DNA of 38,999 nt from Nocardia sp. CC227C. Its GTDB lineage: Bacteria > Actinomycetota > Actinomycetes > Mycobacteriales > Mycobacteriaceae. The notes under the pieces were generated by a model. The model was not told the origin of the DNA and did no database searches. It worked only from the letters and a program-made list of their open reading frames with translations. The position numbers and the translations under genes are program-made. Positions 5,663 to 12,889 of this stretch are shown piece after piece (positions within the stretch are counted from its first letter, which is position 1; each line of letters starts with the position of its first letter). The DNA lies in the NCBI RefSeq assembly GCF_030767025.1, contig NZ_JASITE010000031.1, forward strand, positions 1-38,999, in the 5' to 3' direction.

Positions 5663-7690
5663 TCAACCCTTGACCGGCAGGACGTCCGGCCGATCGGCTT
5701 CGTCCAGCAATGTGGCGGCGATATTGTCCAACGCCCGATCCAACAGGGCCCGGTCCTCGGCGTCGCTGAGATCCCAGTCCACCAACTGGGTGTCGAGCCA
5801 CCCGCGCCACGCCGCCTTGAGCCGATCGGCCTCGGCGCGACCGGCGTCGGTGAGAGTCACCCGGTCACCGTCCAGCCCGACCAGGCCGTGCCGCCGCGCC
5901 CGCTCGTACACGGGGGCGATGAGTTCCGGCGGGATCCAGTGCGTGCGAGCGATATCCGTGAGTGTCGCCACCCCGCGCAGCCGCTCGTACAGGCGCACCT
6001 GCCCCAGCGCCCACGCCTCGTCGCGGGTGAGCGAACTGCCCGCCGCGGCCGCGATCTCCGGCGCGGGCACGGCGTCCTCGCGCAGCCCGCGAATCACCCG
6101 CGCGACGGCGTTCTCCAACTGCACCAGGCGATCCGGGGAATCCGGCACCGAGAAGCCGCCGCCCACATCCGATGCCTCCGCGCGCACGCTGTCGCGCAGC
6201 GGCACCTGTTTGAGGAACCAGGCGACCAGAAAGCCGAGCACCGCCACCGGCACCACCCACCGGAAGACGTGGCCGATGGCTTCGGCGTAGGCGTGCACGA
6301 TCGGCGCGATCTCGGTGAACGGCAGCCGCCACAGCGCTTCCGGATTCGAAGCGACCTGCGGCGAAACGACCTCCGTCTCGTCCAGCGCCGTCGCCAGGTT
6401 CGGGGTGAGCTGGTTGGTGTAGAGGGTGCCGAACACCGTGGTGCCGAATGCGCTGCCGATGGTCCGGAAGAAGGTCACGCCGGAGGTGGCGGTGCCCAGA
6501 TCGGCGTACGGCACGGTGTTCTGCACGACGATGGTGAGCACCTGCATGGTCAGGCCGATGCCGAGTCCCAGGATCATCATGTACGCCGACTGCTCCCAGA
6601 ACCCGGTGTTCTCGTCCATGGTCGACATGAGGAACAGGCCGACGGCCATGACGGCGGTGCCGAGGATGGGGAAGATCTTGTACTTGCCGGTGCGCCCGAC
6701 CACCACGCCGGAGCAGATCGAGGTGGCGAAGAGGCCGACCACCAGTGGGAGGGTGCGCAATCCGGATGCGGTGGCCGACACCCCCATGACGTACTGGAGG
6801 AAGGCGGGCAGGAAGGTCATCGCGCCGAGCATGGCGAAACCGACGATGAAGCTCAGCACCGAGCAGACGGTGAAGACATTGCCGCGGAACAGGTGCATGG
6901 GCAGCATCGGCTCCTCGGCCCGCAGCTCCACCACCACGAAGGCCGCCAGCGCCACCGCCGCGCCGAGGAAGAGGCCGATGACGGTGGGCGAGCTCCACGG
7001 GTATTCCTGTCCGCCCCATTCCAATCCGAGGATCAGGCAGGTGACGCCGATGGCGACCAGGGTGATACCGAAGTAGTCGACGATCGGCCGCACATCGGCG
7101 CGCAGCTTCGGAATGAAGCGCGCGGCCATCAGGATCATGATCACCGCCAGCGGCACGTTCACATAGAAGCACCACCGCCAGCTCAGATGATCGGTGAACA
7201 GGCCGCCCAGGGTCGGGCCGAGCACCGTGGTGATGCCGAACACCGCACCCAGCGCGCCCTGGTACTTGCCGCGTTCGCGCAGCGGGATCACATCGGCGAT
7301 GAGGGCCATGGACGTGACCATGAGCCCGCCCGCGCCGACGCCCTGGATGCCGCGCGCCACGATGAGCAGGGTCATGTCCTGCGCCATGCCGGCGATTATC
7401 GAGCCGAGGATGAAGATCGCGCCGCTCACCTGGAACACCAGCTTGCGGCCGAACAGGTCGCCGAACTTGCCCGCGAGCGCGGTCGCGATGGCCTCGGTGA
7501 CCAGGTAGGCGGTCACCACCCAGGCCATATGCCCGGCACCGCCCAGGTCTGCGACGATGGTGGGCAGGGCGGTGGACACGATGGTCTGGTCCAGCGCCGC
7601 CATCAGCATGCCGAGCACCACCGTCGCGAAGACGACGTTCACACCGGCTCGGCTCACGGACGGGGGCGCGGCCACCCTGACACCGGTCAT
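5663..7690 (-). CDS. DHA2-family (14-TM) MFS drug efflux pump with C-terminal winged-helix-like extension
   Basis: A 675-residue membrane transporter. Residues 1-~510 are a 14-segment MFS pump: the D1-type motif AALDQTIVSTALPTI in TM1, motif A (GKFGDLFGRKLVF), motif B region (ARGIQGVGAGGL) and motif C (GPTLGGLFTDHLSWRWCFYVN), all diagnostic for proton-driven EmrB/QacA exporters. After the last membrane segment (FLVAWFLKQVPLRDS) comes about 150 soluble residues. These include LTDIARTHWIPPELIAPVYERARRHGLV followed by a wing-like VTLTDAGRAEADRL, resembling a MarR-type winged helix. The M. tuberculosis pump Rv1877 (about 690 aa) is similarly long. ATG 7690 is chosen because residues further upstream are Arg-rich and untypical. 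It is convergent with the monooxygenase. Confidence 0.88.
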   Translation of the reverse strand: MTGVRVAAPPSVSRAGVNVVFATVVLGMLMAALDQTIVSTALPTIVADLGGAGHMAWVVTAYLVTEAIATALAGKFGDLFGRKLVFQVSGAIFILGSIIAGMAQDMTLLIVARGIQGVGAGGLMVTSMALIADVIPLRERGKYQGALGAVFGITTVLGPTLGGLFTDHLSWRWCFYVNVPLAVIMILMAARFIPKLRADVRPIVDYFGITLVAIGVTCLILGLEWGGQEYPWSSPTVIGLFLGAAVALAAFVVVELRAEEPMLPMHLFRGNVFTVCSVLSFIVGFAMLGAMTFLPAFLQYVMGVSATASGLRTLPLVVGLFATSICSGVVVGRTGKYKIFPILGTAVMAVGLFLMSTMDENTGFWEQSAYMMILGLGIGLTMQVLTIVVQNTVPYADLGTATSGVTFFRTIGSAFGTTVFGTLYTNQLTPNLATALDETEVVSPQVASNPEALWRLPFTEIAPIVHAYAEAIGHVFRWVVPVAVLGFLVAWFLKQVPLRDSVRAEASDVGGGFSVPDSPDRLVQLENAVARVIRGLREDAVPAPEIAAAAGSSLTRDEAWALGQVRLYERLRGVATLTDIARTHWIPPELIAPVYERARRHGLVGLDGDRVTLTDAGRAEADRLKAAWRGWLDTQLVDWDLSDAEDRALLDRALDNIAATLLDEADRPDVLPVKG

Positions 7691-7833
7691 CGGCCCAGTA
7701 TCCGAGGCGGCTCGACCGATCCACAGCAACGACACGGCAACCGCGCGGCGGGGTCGGTCCACGCGCACGGCGCACTCGGCGATCCACTTGTGACCGCGTC
7801 ATGGCTACGGGCCGCCGCGCCGAAGTTGGCGGG

Positions 7834-7839
7834 TATCGT
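7834..7839 (+). promoter_or_regulatory. -10-like TATCGT before the SDR leader
   Basis: TATCGT lies 6 nt before an ATG at 7846. With the usual 6-7 nt from -10 to transcript start, the RNA would begin at or next to that ATG. The SDR start is 83 nt further on, giving it a leader. Confidence 0.4.
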
Positions 7840-7845
7840 CTACCC

Positions 7846-7866
7846 ATGGAACTTACTCTGGAGTAA
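7846..7866 (+). other. Six-codon mini-ORF (MELTLE) in the SDR leader
   Basis: ATG at 7846 and TAA at 7864-7866 enclose six codons, placed exactly where a leaderless transcript from the TATCGT element would start. Its codons overlap the CTTACTC/GAGTAAG dyad. It may be a leader peptide or only a by-product of the dyad sequence. Confidence 0.25.
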
Positions 7867-7867
7867 G
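7852..7867. promoter_or_regulatory. TetR-like operator CTTACTC-TG-GAGTAAG
   Basis: Perfect 7-bp arms (7852-7858 and 7861-7867) around a 2-nt centre. The spacing suits a TetR-family dimer. It sits just downstream of the proposed transcript start of the SDR gene, where bound protein would block elongation. No TetR gene is present in the window, so the regulator would be encoded elsewhere. Confidence 0.5.
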
Positions 7868-7873
7868 GTCGAG

Positions 7874-7900
7874 TGCGGGGCCGTCGCCCGCGGCCCCGCA
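7874..7900 (+). promoter_or_regulatory. GC-rich stem in SDR leader
   Basis: TGCGGGGCC (7874-7882) and GGCCCCGCA (7892-7900) form a 9-bp perfect stem with a 9-nt loop, ending 28 nt before the SDR start. It may be an attenuator or mRNA-stabilising stem; no alternative antiterminator partner is obvious to me. Confidence 0.4.
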
Positions 7901-7928
7901 CCGAACCGGAACCAGTGAGGTCTGCCCC

Positions 7929-8804
7929 ATGGCGTGGAAGCCCAGCGAGATCCCGGACCAGTCCGGACGCACTGTCGTGATCACCGGAGCCAACGGCGGC
8001 ATCGGCGAGCAGACCACCACGGTCCTCGCGAGCAAGGGTGCCACAGTCATCATGGCCTGCCGCAATACCGCCAAGGCGCAGGAGATCGCCGACCGCATAC
8101 CCGGCGATGTGCGGGTGGCCGAACTGGACCTCGCCGACCTGAGTTCGGTGCGCCGATTCGCCGACAGCAGTGGCGATTTCGACGTGCTCATCAATAACGC
8201 GGGCCTGATGAACATCCCGTTCTCACGCACCAAGGACGGCTTCGAAACCCAGTGGGGCGTCAACCATCTCGGACACTTCGCGCTCACCGGGCTGCTGCTG
8301 GACCGGATCGGCGACCGGGTGGTCACACTGGCCTCCGTCGCGCACCGGCAGACCCCCAAGCTGTGGATCGACGACCTCGACTACGAGCACCGCCGCTACC
8401 AGCGCAACCTCGCCTACGCGCAGTCCAAGCTGGCGAACCTCATGTTCGCCCGCGAACTGCAACGCCGCCTGAGCGAATCCGGCTCCGCCAAGCGCTCCTA
8501 CGGCGTGCACCCCGGTGTCTCGGCCACCGATCTGTTCGCCCGCACCGAGACCCCCTTGGACAAGATCTCCAAACCCTTCGTCCGGATGATCGGCCACTCG
8601 CCCGCCCACGCCGCGCACTCCTCCCTCTTCGCGGCCACCATGCCCGACGCCGACCCCACCGTCTACTGGGGTCCGACCCGCCTGTTCGGCAGCCAGGGGC
8701 CGGTCGAGCCCTCCTCCTCCAGCCGCCTGTCGCAGAACCGGGAGCTCTGGAAGCGCCTGTGGGAGGAGTCCGAGCGCCGCACCGGCGTCACCTACAAGTT
8801 CTGA
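7929..8804 (+). CDS. Short-chain dehydrogenase/reductase (retinol-dehydrogenase-like)
   Basis: A 291-residue classical SDR. It carries the cofactor motif TGANGGIG (residues 19-26), the structural NNAG (about 90), the catalytic serine strand VVTLASVAH and the Y-x-x-x-K pair in YAQSKLA (about 163). An Arg after the second strand (MACRNT) favours NADP(H). The C-terminal part (PSSSSRLSQNRELWKRLWEESERRTG) is the tail commonly seen in actinobacterial retinol-DH-like oxidoreductases. The substrate is unknown. A GTGAGG ribosome site precedes the ATG. The unusual leader upstream (mini-ORF, dyad, stem) suggests tight control. Confidence 0.88.
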   Translation: MAWKPSEIPDQSGRTVVITGANGGIGEQTTTVLASKGATVIMACRNTAKAQEIADRIPGDVRVAELDLADLSSVRRFADSSGDFDVLINNAGLMNIPFSRTKDGFETQWGVNHLGHFALTGLLLDRIGDRVVTLASVAHRQTPKLWIDDLDYEHRRYQRNLAYAQSKLANLMFARELQRRLSESGSAKRSYGVHPGVSATDLFARTETPLDKISKPFVRMIGHSPAHAAHSSLFAATMPDADPTVYWGPTRLFGSQGPVEPSSSSRLSQNRELWKRLWEESERRTGVTYKF

Positions 8805-8830
8805 TCCCCGAACGCGGTGTTCGCCGCGCC

Positions 8831-8863
8831 ACCTGCCTACTACGGGGTGCGTAGTAGGCAGGT
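8831..8863 (+). promoter_or_regulatory. Perfect 13-bp inverted repeat holding the ribosome site of the lprD-like gene
   Basis: ACCTGCCTACTAC (8831-8843), loop GGGGTGC, GTAGTAGGCAGGT (8851-8863), with every base paired. The GTG start follows 3 nt later, and the only Shine-Dalgarno-like bases (GGCAGG) lie in the right arm. Folded RNA would hide them; as DNA, the TACTAC/GTAGTA core could bind a dimeric repressor. It starts 26 nt after the SDR stop, so it could also act as that gene's terminator. Confidence 0.6.
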
Positions 8864-8866
8864 ACC

Positions 8867-9367
8867 GTGGAGGGCGTGTCCGCTCCCCACCGCCGCCCGG
8901 CGCTCATCATCCTGGTGGTCGTGACGGCCGCGGCCTGTCTGGGGCTCGGCTACTGGCAGTGGACGCGGTTCGAATCCGGCAACGGCACCGCGCAGAATCT
9001 CGGCTACGCCCTGCAATGGCCGCTGTTCGCCGGGTTCGCGCTGTGGGCGTACTTCCGCTTCGTGCGGTTGGAACGCGACGCCGAAGCCGAGGCCGATGCC
9101 GCCGACCGGGCCGAGCCGACAGCACCGAACGAGCCCACCGACGAGCGCGGCGGTGTCCGGGGTGTACTCGCGTCGTGGCGCGCCGGGAAGTCCGGACCGC
9201 GCGAGATTCCGGCGGGCCTGCTGCCGGAACGGCCCACCGCCGCCCGCGACGAGGACCCCGTCCTCGCCGAATACAACCAGTACCTGGCCGATCTGCACGC
9301 CCGCGACATCGAGGAGCAATTCCGCGGCGCGGGCATCCGCCCCGACACCGAGAGGAGCGCCGGGTGA
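8867..9367 (+). CDS. LprD-like small membrane protein (Rv1343c family)
   Basis: A 166-residue protein with two hydrophobic segments: residues about 12-30 (ALIILVVVTAAACLGLGY) and 47-62 (LQWPLFAGFALWAYF), separated by the family signature WQWTRFESGNGTAQNLGYALQWPLF. The cytoplasmic tail contains the conserved IPAGLLPERP and DPVLAEYNQYLADLHARD motifs shared with M. tuberculosis LprD, which is annotated as a lipoprotein; here no lipobox cysteine is placed convincingly. The Mtb protein is about 126 residues; the extra length here is an acidic linker at about 70-115. Starts are GTG 8867, or GTG 8876 with GGAGG too close. It overlaps the next gene by 4 nt. Function unknown. Confidence 0.7.
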   Translation: MEGVSAPHRRPALIILVVVTAAACLGLGYWQWTRFESGNGTAQNLGYALQWPLFAGFALWAYFRFVRLERDAEAEADAADRAEPTAPNEPTDERGGVRGVLASWRAGKSGPREIPAGLLPERPTAARDEDPVLAEYNQYLADLHARDIEEQFRGAGIRPDTERSAG

Positions 9368-9756
9368 GCACCCGCGACAACTCCGCCGACACCCCCACCC
9401 TGGCGTCCCGTCCCGCCGGAGCAGCGGCCCCCGAGAAGATCCGCGGCGCGCTGCTGCGCTACCGGGTTCTGGCCTGGATCACCGGTCTCTGGCTGCTGGT
9501 CCTCACCGGCGAGATGATCTACAAGTACGTGCTGCTCGAGGACTCCGGCACCGCCCCCGACTGGCTGTTCTACATCGGCCAGATCCACGGCATCTTCTAC
9601 ATGCTCTACCTGGTCTTCACCATCGACCTCGGTATCAAGGCCCGCTGGCAGCCCATGACCACCTTCGCCACCGCGCTCGCGGGCACCGTCCCCTTCCTCT
9701 CCTTCGTCTTCGAGCACAAGCGCACGCAAGAGGTGAAGACCACCTTCGGCCTCTGA
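9364..9756 (+). CDS. DUF3817 membrane protein (Rv1342c-like)
   Basis: A 130-residue integral membrane protein of the DUF3817 family. After a polar 30-residue N-terminus there are three hydrophobic segments: RYRVLAWITGLWLLVLTG, WLFYIGQIHGIFYMLYLVF with the conserved H-G, and TFATALAGTVPFLSFVFE. The GTG start overlaps the preceding TGA as GTGA, with GAGAGGAG upstream, so translation of the pair is coupled. Function is unknown; the conserved His and Glu are the only likely functional residues I can point to. A paralogue lies at 34445-34813. Confidence 0.82.
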   Translation: MSTRDNSADTPTLASRPAGAAAPEKIRGALLRYRVLAWITGLWLLVLTGEMIYKYVLLEDSGTAPDWLFYIGQIHGIFYMLYLVFTIDLGIKARWQPMTTFATALAGTVPFLSFVFEHKRTQEVKTTFGL

Positions 9757-9784
9757 GTTCGGCCTCTGAGCCGCCGCAGACCAG

Positions 9785-9815
9785 CGCGCCCGGCCGGGAA
9801 TCCCGGCGGGGCGCG
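9785..9815. terminator. Long bidirectional hairpin between DUF3817 and rdgB
   Basis: Arms 9785-9799 and 9801-9815 (15 bp, one mismatch) built on CGCGCCC and GCCGGGA blocks, between convergent stops at 9756 and 9829. It has no U-tract. It probably ends both the lprD-like/DUF3817 transcript and the long clpS-rdgB operon. Confidence 0.75.
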
Positions 9816-9828
9816 GCTATCAACGGGC

Positions 9829-10433
9829 TCAGGGCTGGGCCAGGGCCGCCAGGGCGGGAAGGAGCTGCCGCAGCGCACGGCCGCGGTGCGAGGCGGCGTC
9901 CTTCTCGGCGGGGGTGAGTTCGGCCGCGCTGACCGTACCGCCGTCCGGGACGAACAGCGGGTCGTAGCCGAAGCCGCCGGCGCCCAGCGGCTTTCGGTTG
10001 ATGACGCCGGGCCACTCGCCGCGCACCACCTCTTCCACGCCGTCGGCGACCAGGGCGCAGGCGGACACGAAGCGCGCGCCGCGCCGCTCGTCGGGGACGT
10101 CGCCGAGCTGGGCCAACAGCAGCCGGTTGTTGGCCTCGTCATCGCCGTGCGCACCGGACCAGCGGGCCGACAGCACACCCGGCATACCGTTCAGCGCGTC
10201 CACCGCGATACCGGAATCGTCCGCGACACAGGGCAATCCGGTGGCGGCGAAACCGTCGCGGGCCTTCGCGAGGGCGTTGCACTCGAAGGTCGCGCCGGTC
10301 TCGGGAGCCTCGTCGTAGGGCGGCACGTCGTTCAGGCCGACGATCTCGAGGCCCGCGATGCCCGCCTCGTCGAGAATGCGGCGCAACTCCGCGAGTTTCT
10401 TGGCATTGCGGCTGGCCACCAGCACGCGGCGGC

Positions 10434-10437
<4 letters not shown>
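9829..10437 (-). CDS. rdgB: Non-canonical purine NTP pyrophosphatase (RdgB/HAM1)
   Basis: A 202-residue ITPase-family enzyme that hydrolyses dITP, XTP and similar deaminated nucleotides to monophosphate and pyrophosphate, keeping them out of DNA and RNA. Motifs: SRNAKKLAEL near the N-terminus (nucleotide phosphate contact), DDSG with the metal Asp (about residue 73), the GARFVSACAL strand, the FGYDPLF base pocket and SHRGRAL at the C-terminus. Length is normal. The GTG start overlaps the rph stop by 4 nt (GTGA), so it is the last gene of the operon and coupled to rph, as in mycobacteria (Rv1341). Confidence 0.95.
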
Positions 10438-11201
<764 letters not shown>

Positions 11202-11242
11202 GCACTCAGCGTAATGCGCGGCGGAATCGGTGACCCAACGGG

Positions 11243-12007
11243 TCAGATGTCGAAGGTCTCGCCGGGGGACACGGCGTGGACGGGGCCGGCGAAAACGGCC
11301 TTGGCCTCGGCGATCACGTCTTCACGGGAGGTCCACGGGGGAATGTGGGTGAGGAGCAGTTCGCCGACGCCGGCCTCGGCGGCGATCATGCCCGCCTCGG
11401 TGCCCGAAAGGTGAATGCCGGGTGGGCGATTGGCGGGGTCGTGGGTCCAGGAGGCTTCGGAGAGCAGGATGTCCGCCCCGCGGGCCAGCTCGTACACCTC
11501 GTCGCAGAGAGCGGTGTCGCCGGTGTAGACGAGGGTGCGCCCGGCGGCGGTGGTGATGCGCAGGCCGTAGGACTCCGGCGGGTGGAACATGCGGCGGGCC
11601 TGGACACTGTGGCCGGGACCGAAGGGAATGGGCGCGCCGACCGCCCACTGCCGCATATCGATGACATCGGACCAGTCGTCGCATTCGCCGCCGATTTCGG
11701 CGGAGGCATTGCCGATCCGCAATGAGGTGTCGGACGGCCCGTACACGACCGCTCGGCCGGACGGCGGATTGGGGTGATACCGACGCCACACCAGCAGCCC
11801 GGGCAGATCCAGACAATGGTCGGCGTGCAGATGCGTGAGGAAGATATCGACCTCACCCGGATCCAGATACTTCTGCAGCGCGCCCAGCACGCCCGGTCCG
11901 AAATCGATGACGGTGGGCGTCATATCCGGGCCGGTGAGCAGATATCCCGACGCCGGTGAATCCGGGCCGGACACGCTGCCCGAACACCCGACGACTGTGA
12001 GGCGCAT
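11243..12007 (-). CDS. Metallo-beta-lactamase-fold phosphodiesterase (Rv1339-like)
   Basis: A 254-residue MBL-fold hydrolase with the metal site HLHADH at residues 59-64, a third-histidine region (MFHPPESYGLRI), YTGDTALCDE and the terminal LLLTHIPPWTSREDV block. It aligns throughout with M. tuberculosis Rv1339, which has been reported to lower cAMP as an atypical class II phosphodiesterase; RNase Z-like enzymes share the fold. The start at 12007 gives MRLTVVGCSGS, the conserved N-terminus; longer readings add unrelated residues. It lies directly after the rhomboid gene, with the murI gene found between them in Mtb absent here. Confidence 0.88.
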   Translation of the reverse strand: MRLTVVGCSGSVSGPDSPASGYLLTGPDMTPTVIDFGPGVLGALQKYLDPGEVDIFLTHLHADHCLDLPGLLVWRRYHPNPPSGRAVVYGPSDTSLRIGNASAEIGGECDDWSDVIDMRQWAVGAPIPFGPGHSVQARRMFHPPESYGLRITTAAGRTLVYTGDTALCDEVYELARGADILLSEASWTHDPANRPPGIHLSGTEAGMIAAEAGVGELLLTHIPPWTSREDVIAEAKAVFAGPVHAVSPGETFDI

Positions 12008-12075
12008 TCCCCCATGCTGCCACGCTGCTGTCTCGTTCAAGGAGGGATCCCCCATATCGCCGACCGGATCCGCTG

Positions 12076-12771
12076 TCACCCCGACGACGCGAGACGGCCG
12101 GCGTTAGCCCCGCGACGATGACGACGTGCATCACCAGAGAGTACCCATCCGGCAACCAGGCCACCCATCGCCCCGAAAAGATGCCCTTGCCAAGAGATTC
12201 CGTCCTGTCCCGGCAGCACGCCCAGCAGGATGGACCCGTACAGCAACCCCACCACCACGCCGATCGTGATCTGAGTGGCGTTGCGGGCGAAGAAGCCGCG
12301 GGAAATCAGATAGGTGAGCCAGCCGAAAACCAGCACCGAAGCGCCGATGTGCACCGAATTCACATCCCCGGTGAGCCAGGTGCCGAATCCGCCGATCACC
12401 CAGATGATGGCCGTCGCCGCCAACCCGCGCCCGATTCCGCTGAGCAGCGTGAGCAGGCCGAGTACCAGCACCGGCACCGTATTGCCGAATAGGTGTTCCC
12501 AATTGGCGTGCAGCACGGGTGCGAACAGAATGCCGGCCAGGCCGTCGTCGGTGCGCGGGCGCACACCCTCGTAATCGAGATTGTGCCCCGTCACCGAATC
12601 CACGCCCTCTACCCCGTAGAGCAACGCGGTAAACGCAAGAATTATCGCAATGGCGCGCTGCCACAACAGTTTCAACGCACCGGATCCGCGCGTGCCGGTC
12701 TCGCGATCGGTCAGCTGTCCACGCAGCCGCCCGATCCGGTCCGGATCGAACGACGCACCCATGCCGCTCAT
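12076..12771 (-). CDS. Rhomboid-family intramembrane serine protease (Rv1337-like)
   Basis: A 231-residue membrane protein with six predicted membrane segments. Rhomboid features are APVLHANWEHLFGNT (the oxyanion-stabilising His/Asn on TM2), HIGASVLVFG with the nucleophilic Ser on TM4, and SWQGHLFGAMGGLVAG with the catalytic His on TM6. The usual G-A-S-G after the serine reads G-A-S-V here, a small departure near the active site. Substrates in this group are unknown. The start at 12771 has GGAAAGGA about 6 nt upstream and overlaps the TGA of a tiny upstream ORF as ATGA. It is part of the clpS-rdgB operon, after cysM. Confidence 0.9.
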   Translation of the reverse strand: MSGMGASFDPDRIGRLRGQLTDRETGTRGSGALKLLWQRAIAIILAFTALLYGVEGVDSVTGHNLDYEGVRPRTDDGLAGILFAPVLHANWEHLFGNTVPVLVLGLLTLLSGIGRGLAATAIIWVIGGFGTWLTGDVNSVHIGASVLVFGWLTYLISRGFFARNATQITIGVVVGLLYGSILLGVLPGQDGISWQGHLFGAMGGLVAGWVLSGDARRHRRGANAGRLASSG

Positions 12772-12845
12772 GCCGTGTCCTTTCCGACGTGAGCGGGGCG
12801 CTGCGTGGTGACGCCGCGCTGCCTCCTTCGCGCCCGACCACTCAC
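12768..12845 (-). CDS. Putative 25-residue leader ORF coupled to the rhomboid gene
   Basis: GTG at 12845 preceded by a strong AGGAGG (12851-12856 on the plus strand as cctcct), 25 codons, and a TGA that overlaps the rhomboid ATG (ATGA, 12768-12771). The peptide is very basic (it begins MSGRARRRQRG) and matches nothing I know. The strong ribosome site and coupled stop suggest it is translated, with its value probably being to deliver ribosomes to the rhomboid start. It fills most of the 118-bp gap after cysM. Confidence 0.4.
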   Translation of the reverse strand: MSGRARRRQRGVTTQRPAHVGKDTA

Positions 12846-12889
12846 GCCGACCTCCTAGAACGCTCGTACCTTCGAGCGTACCGGGCGTG

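Noticed and set aside
4295..7918. A 1207-codon open frame on the plus strand across the monooxygenase and pump genes
   Set aside because: Arg/Gly/His-rich antisense reading of the MFS gene and out-of-frame reading of the monooxygenase; no motifs. Long spurious frames are expected at this GC content.
12131..12841. Alternative minus-strand 236-codon frame over the rhomboid gene
   Set aside because: Arg/His-rich out-of-frame reading; the rhomboid frame has catalytic motifs and a ribosome site.
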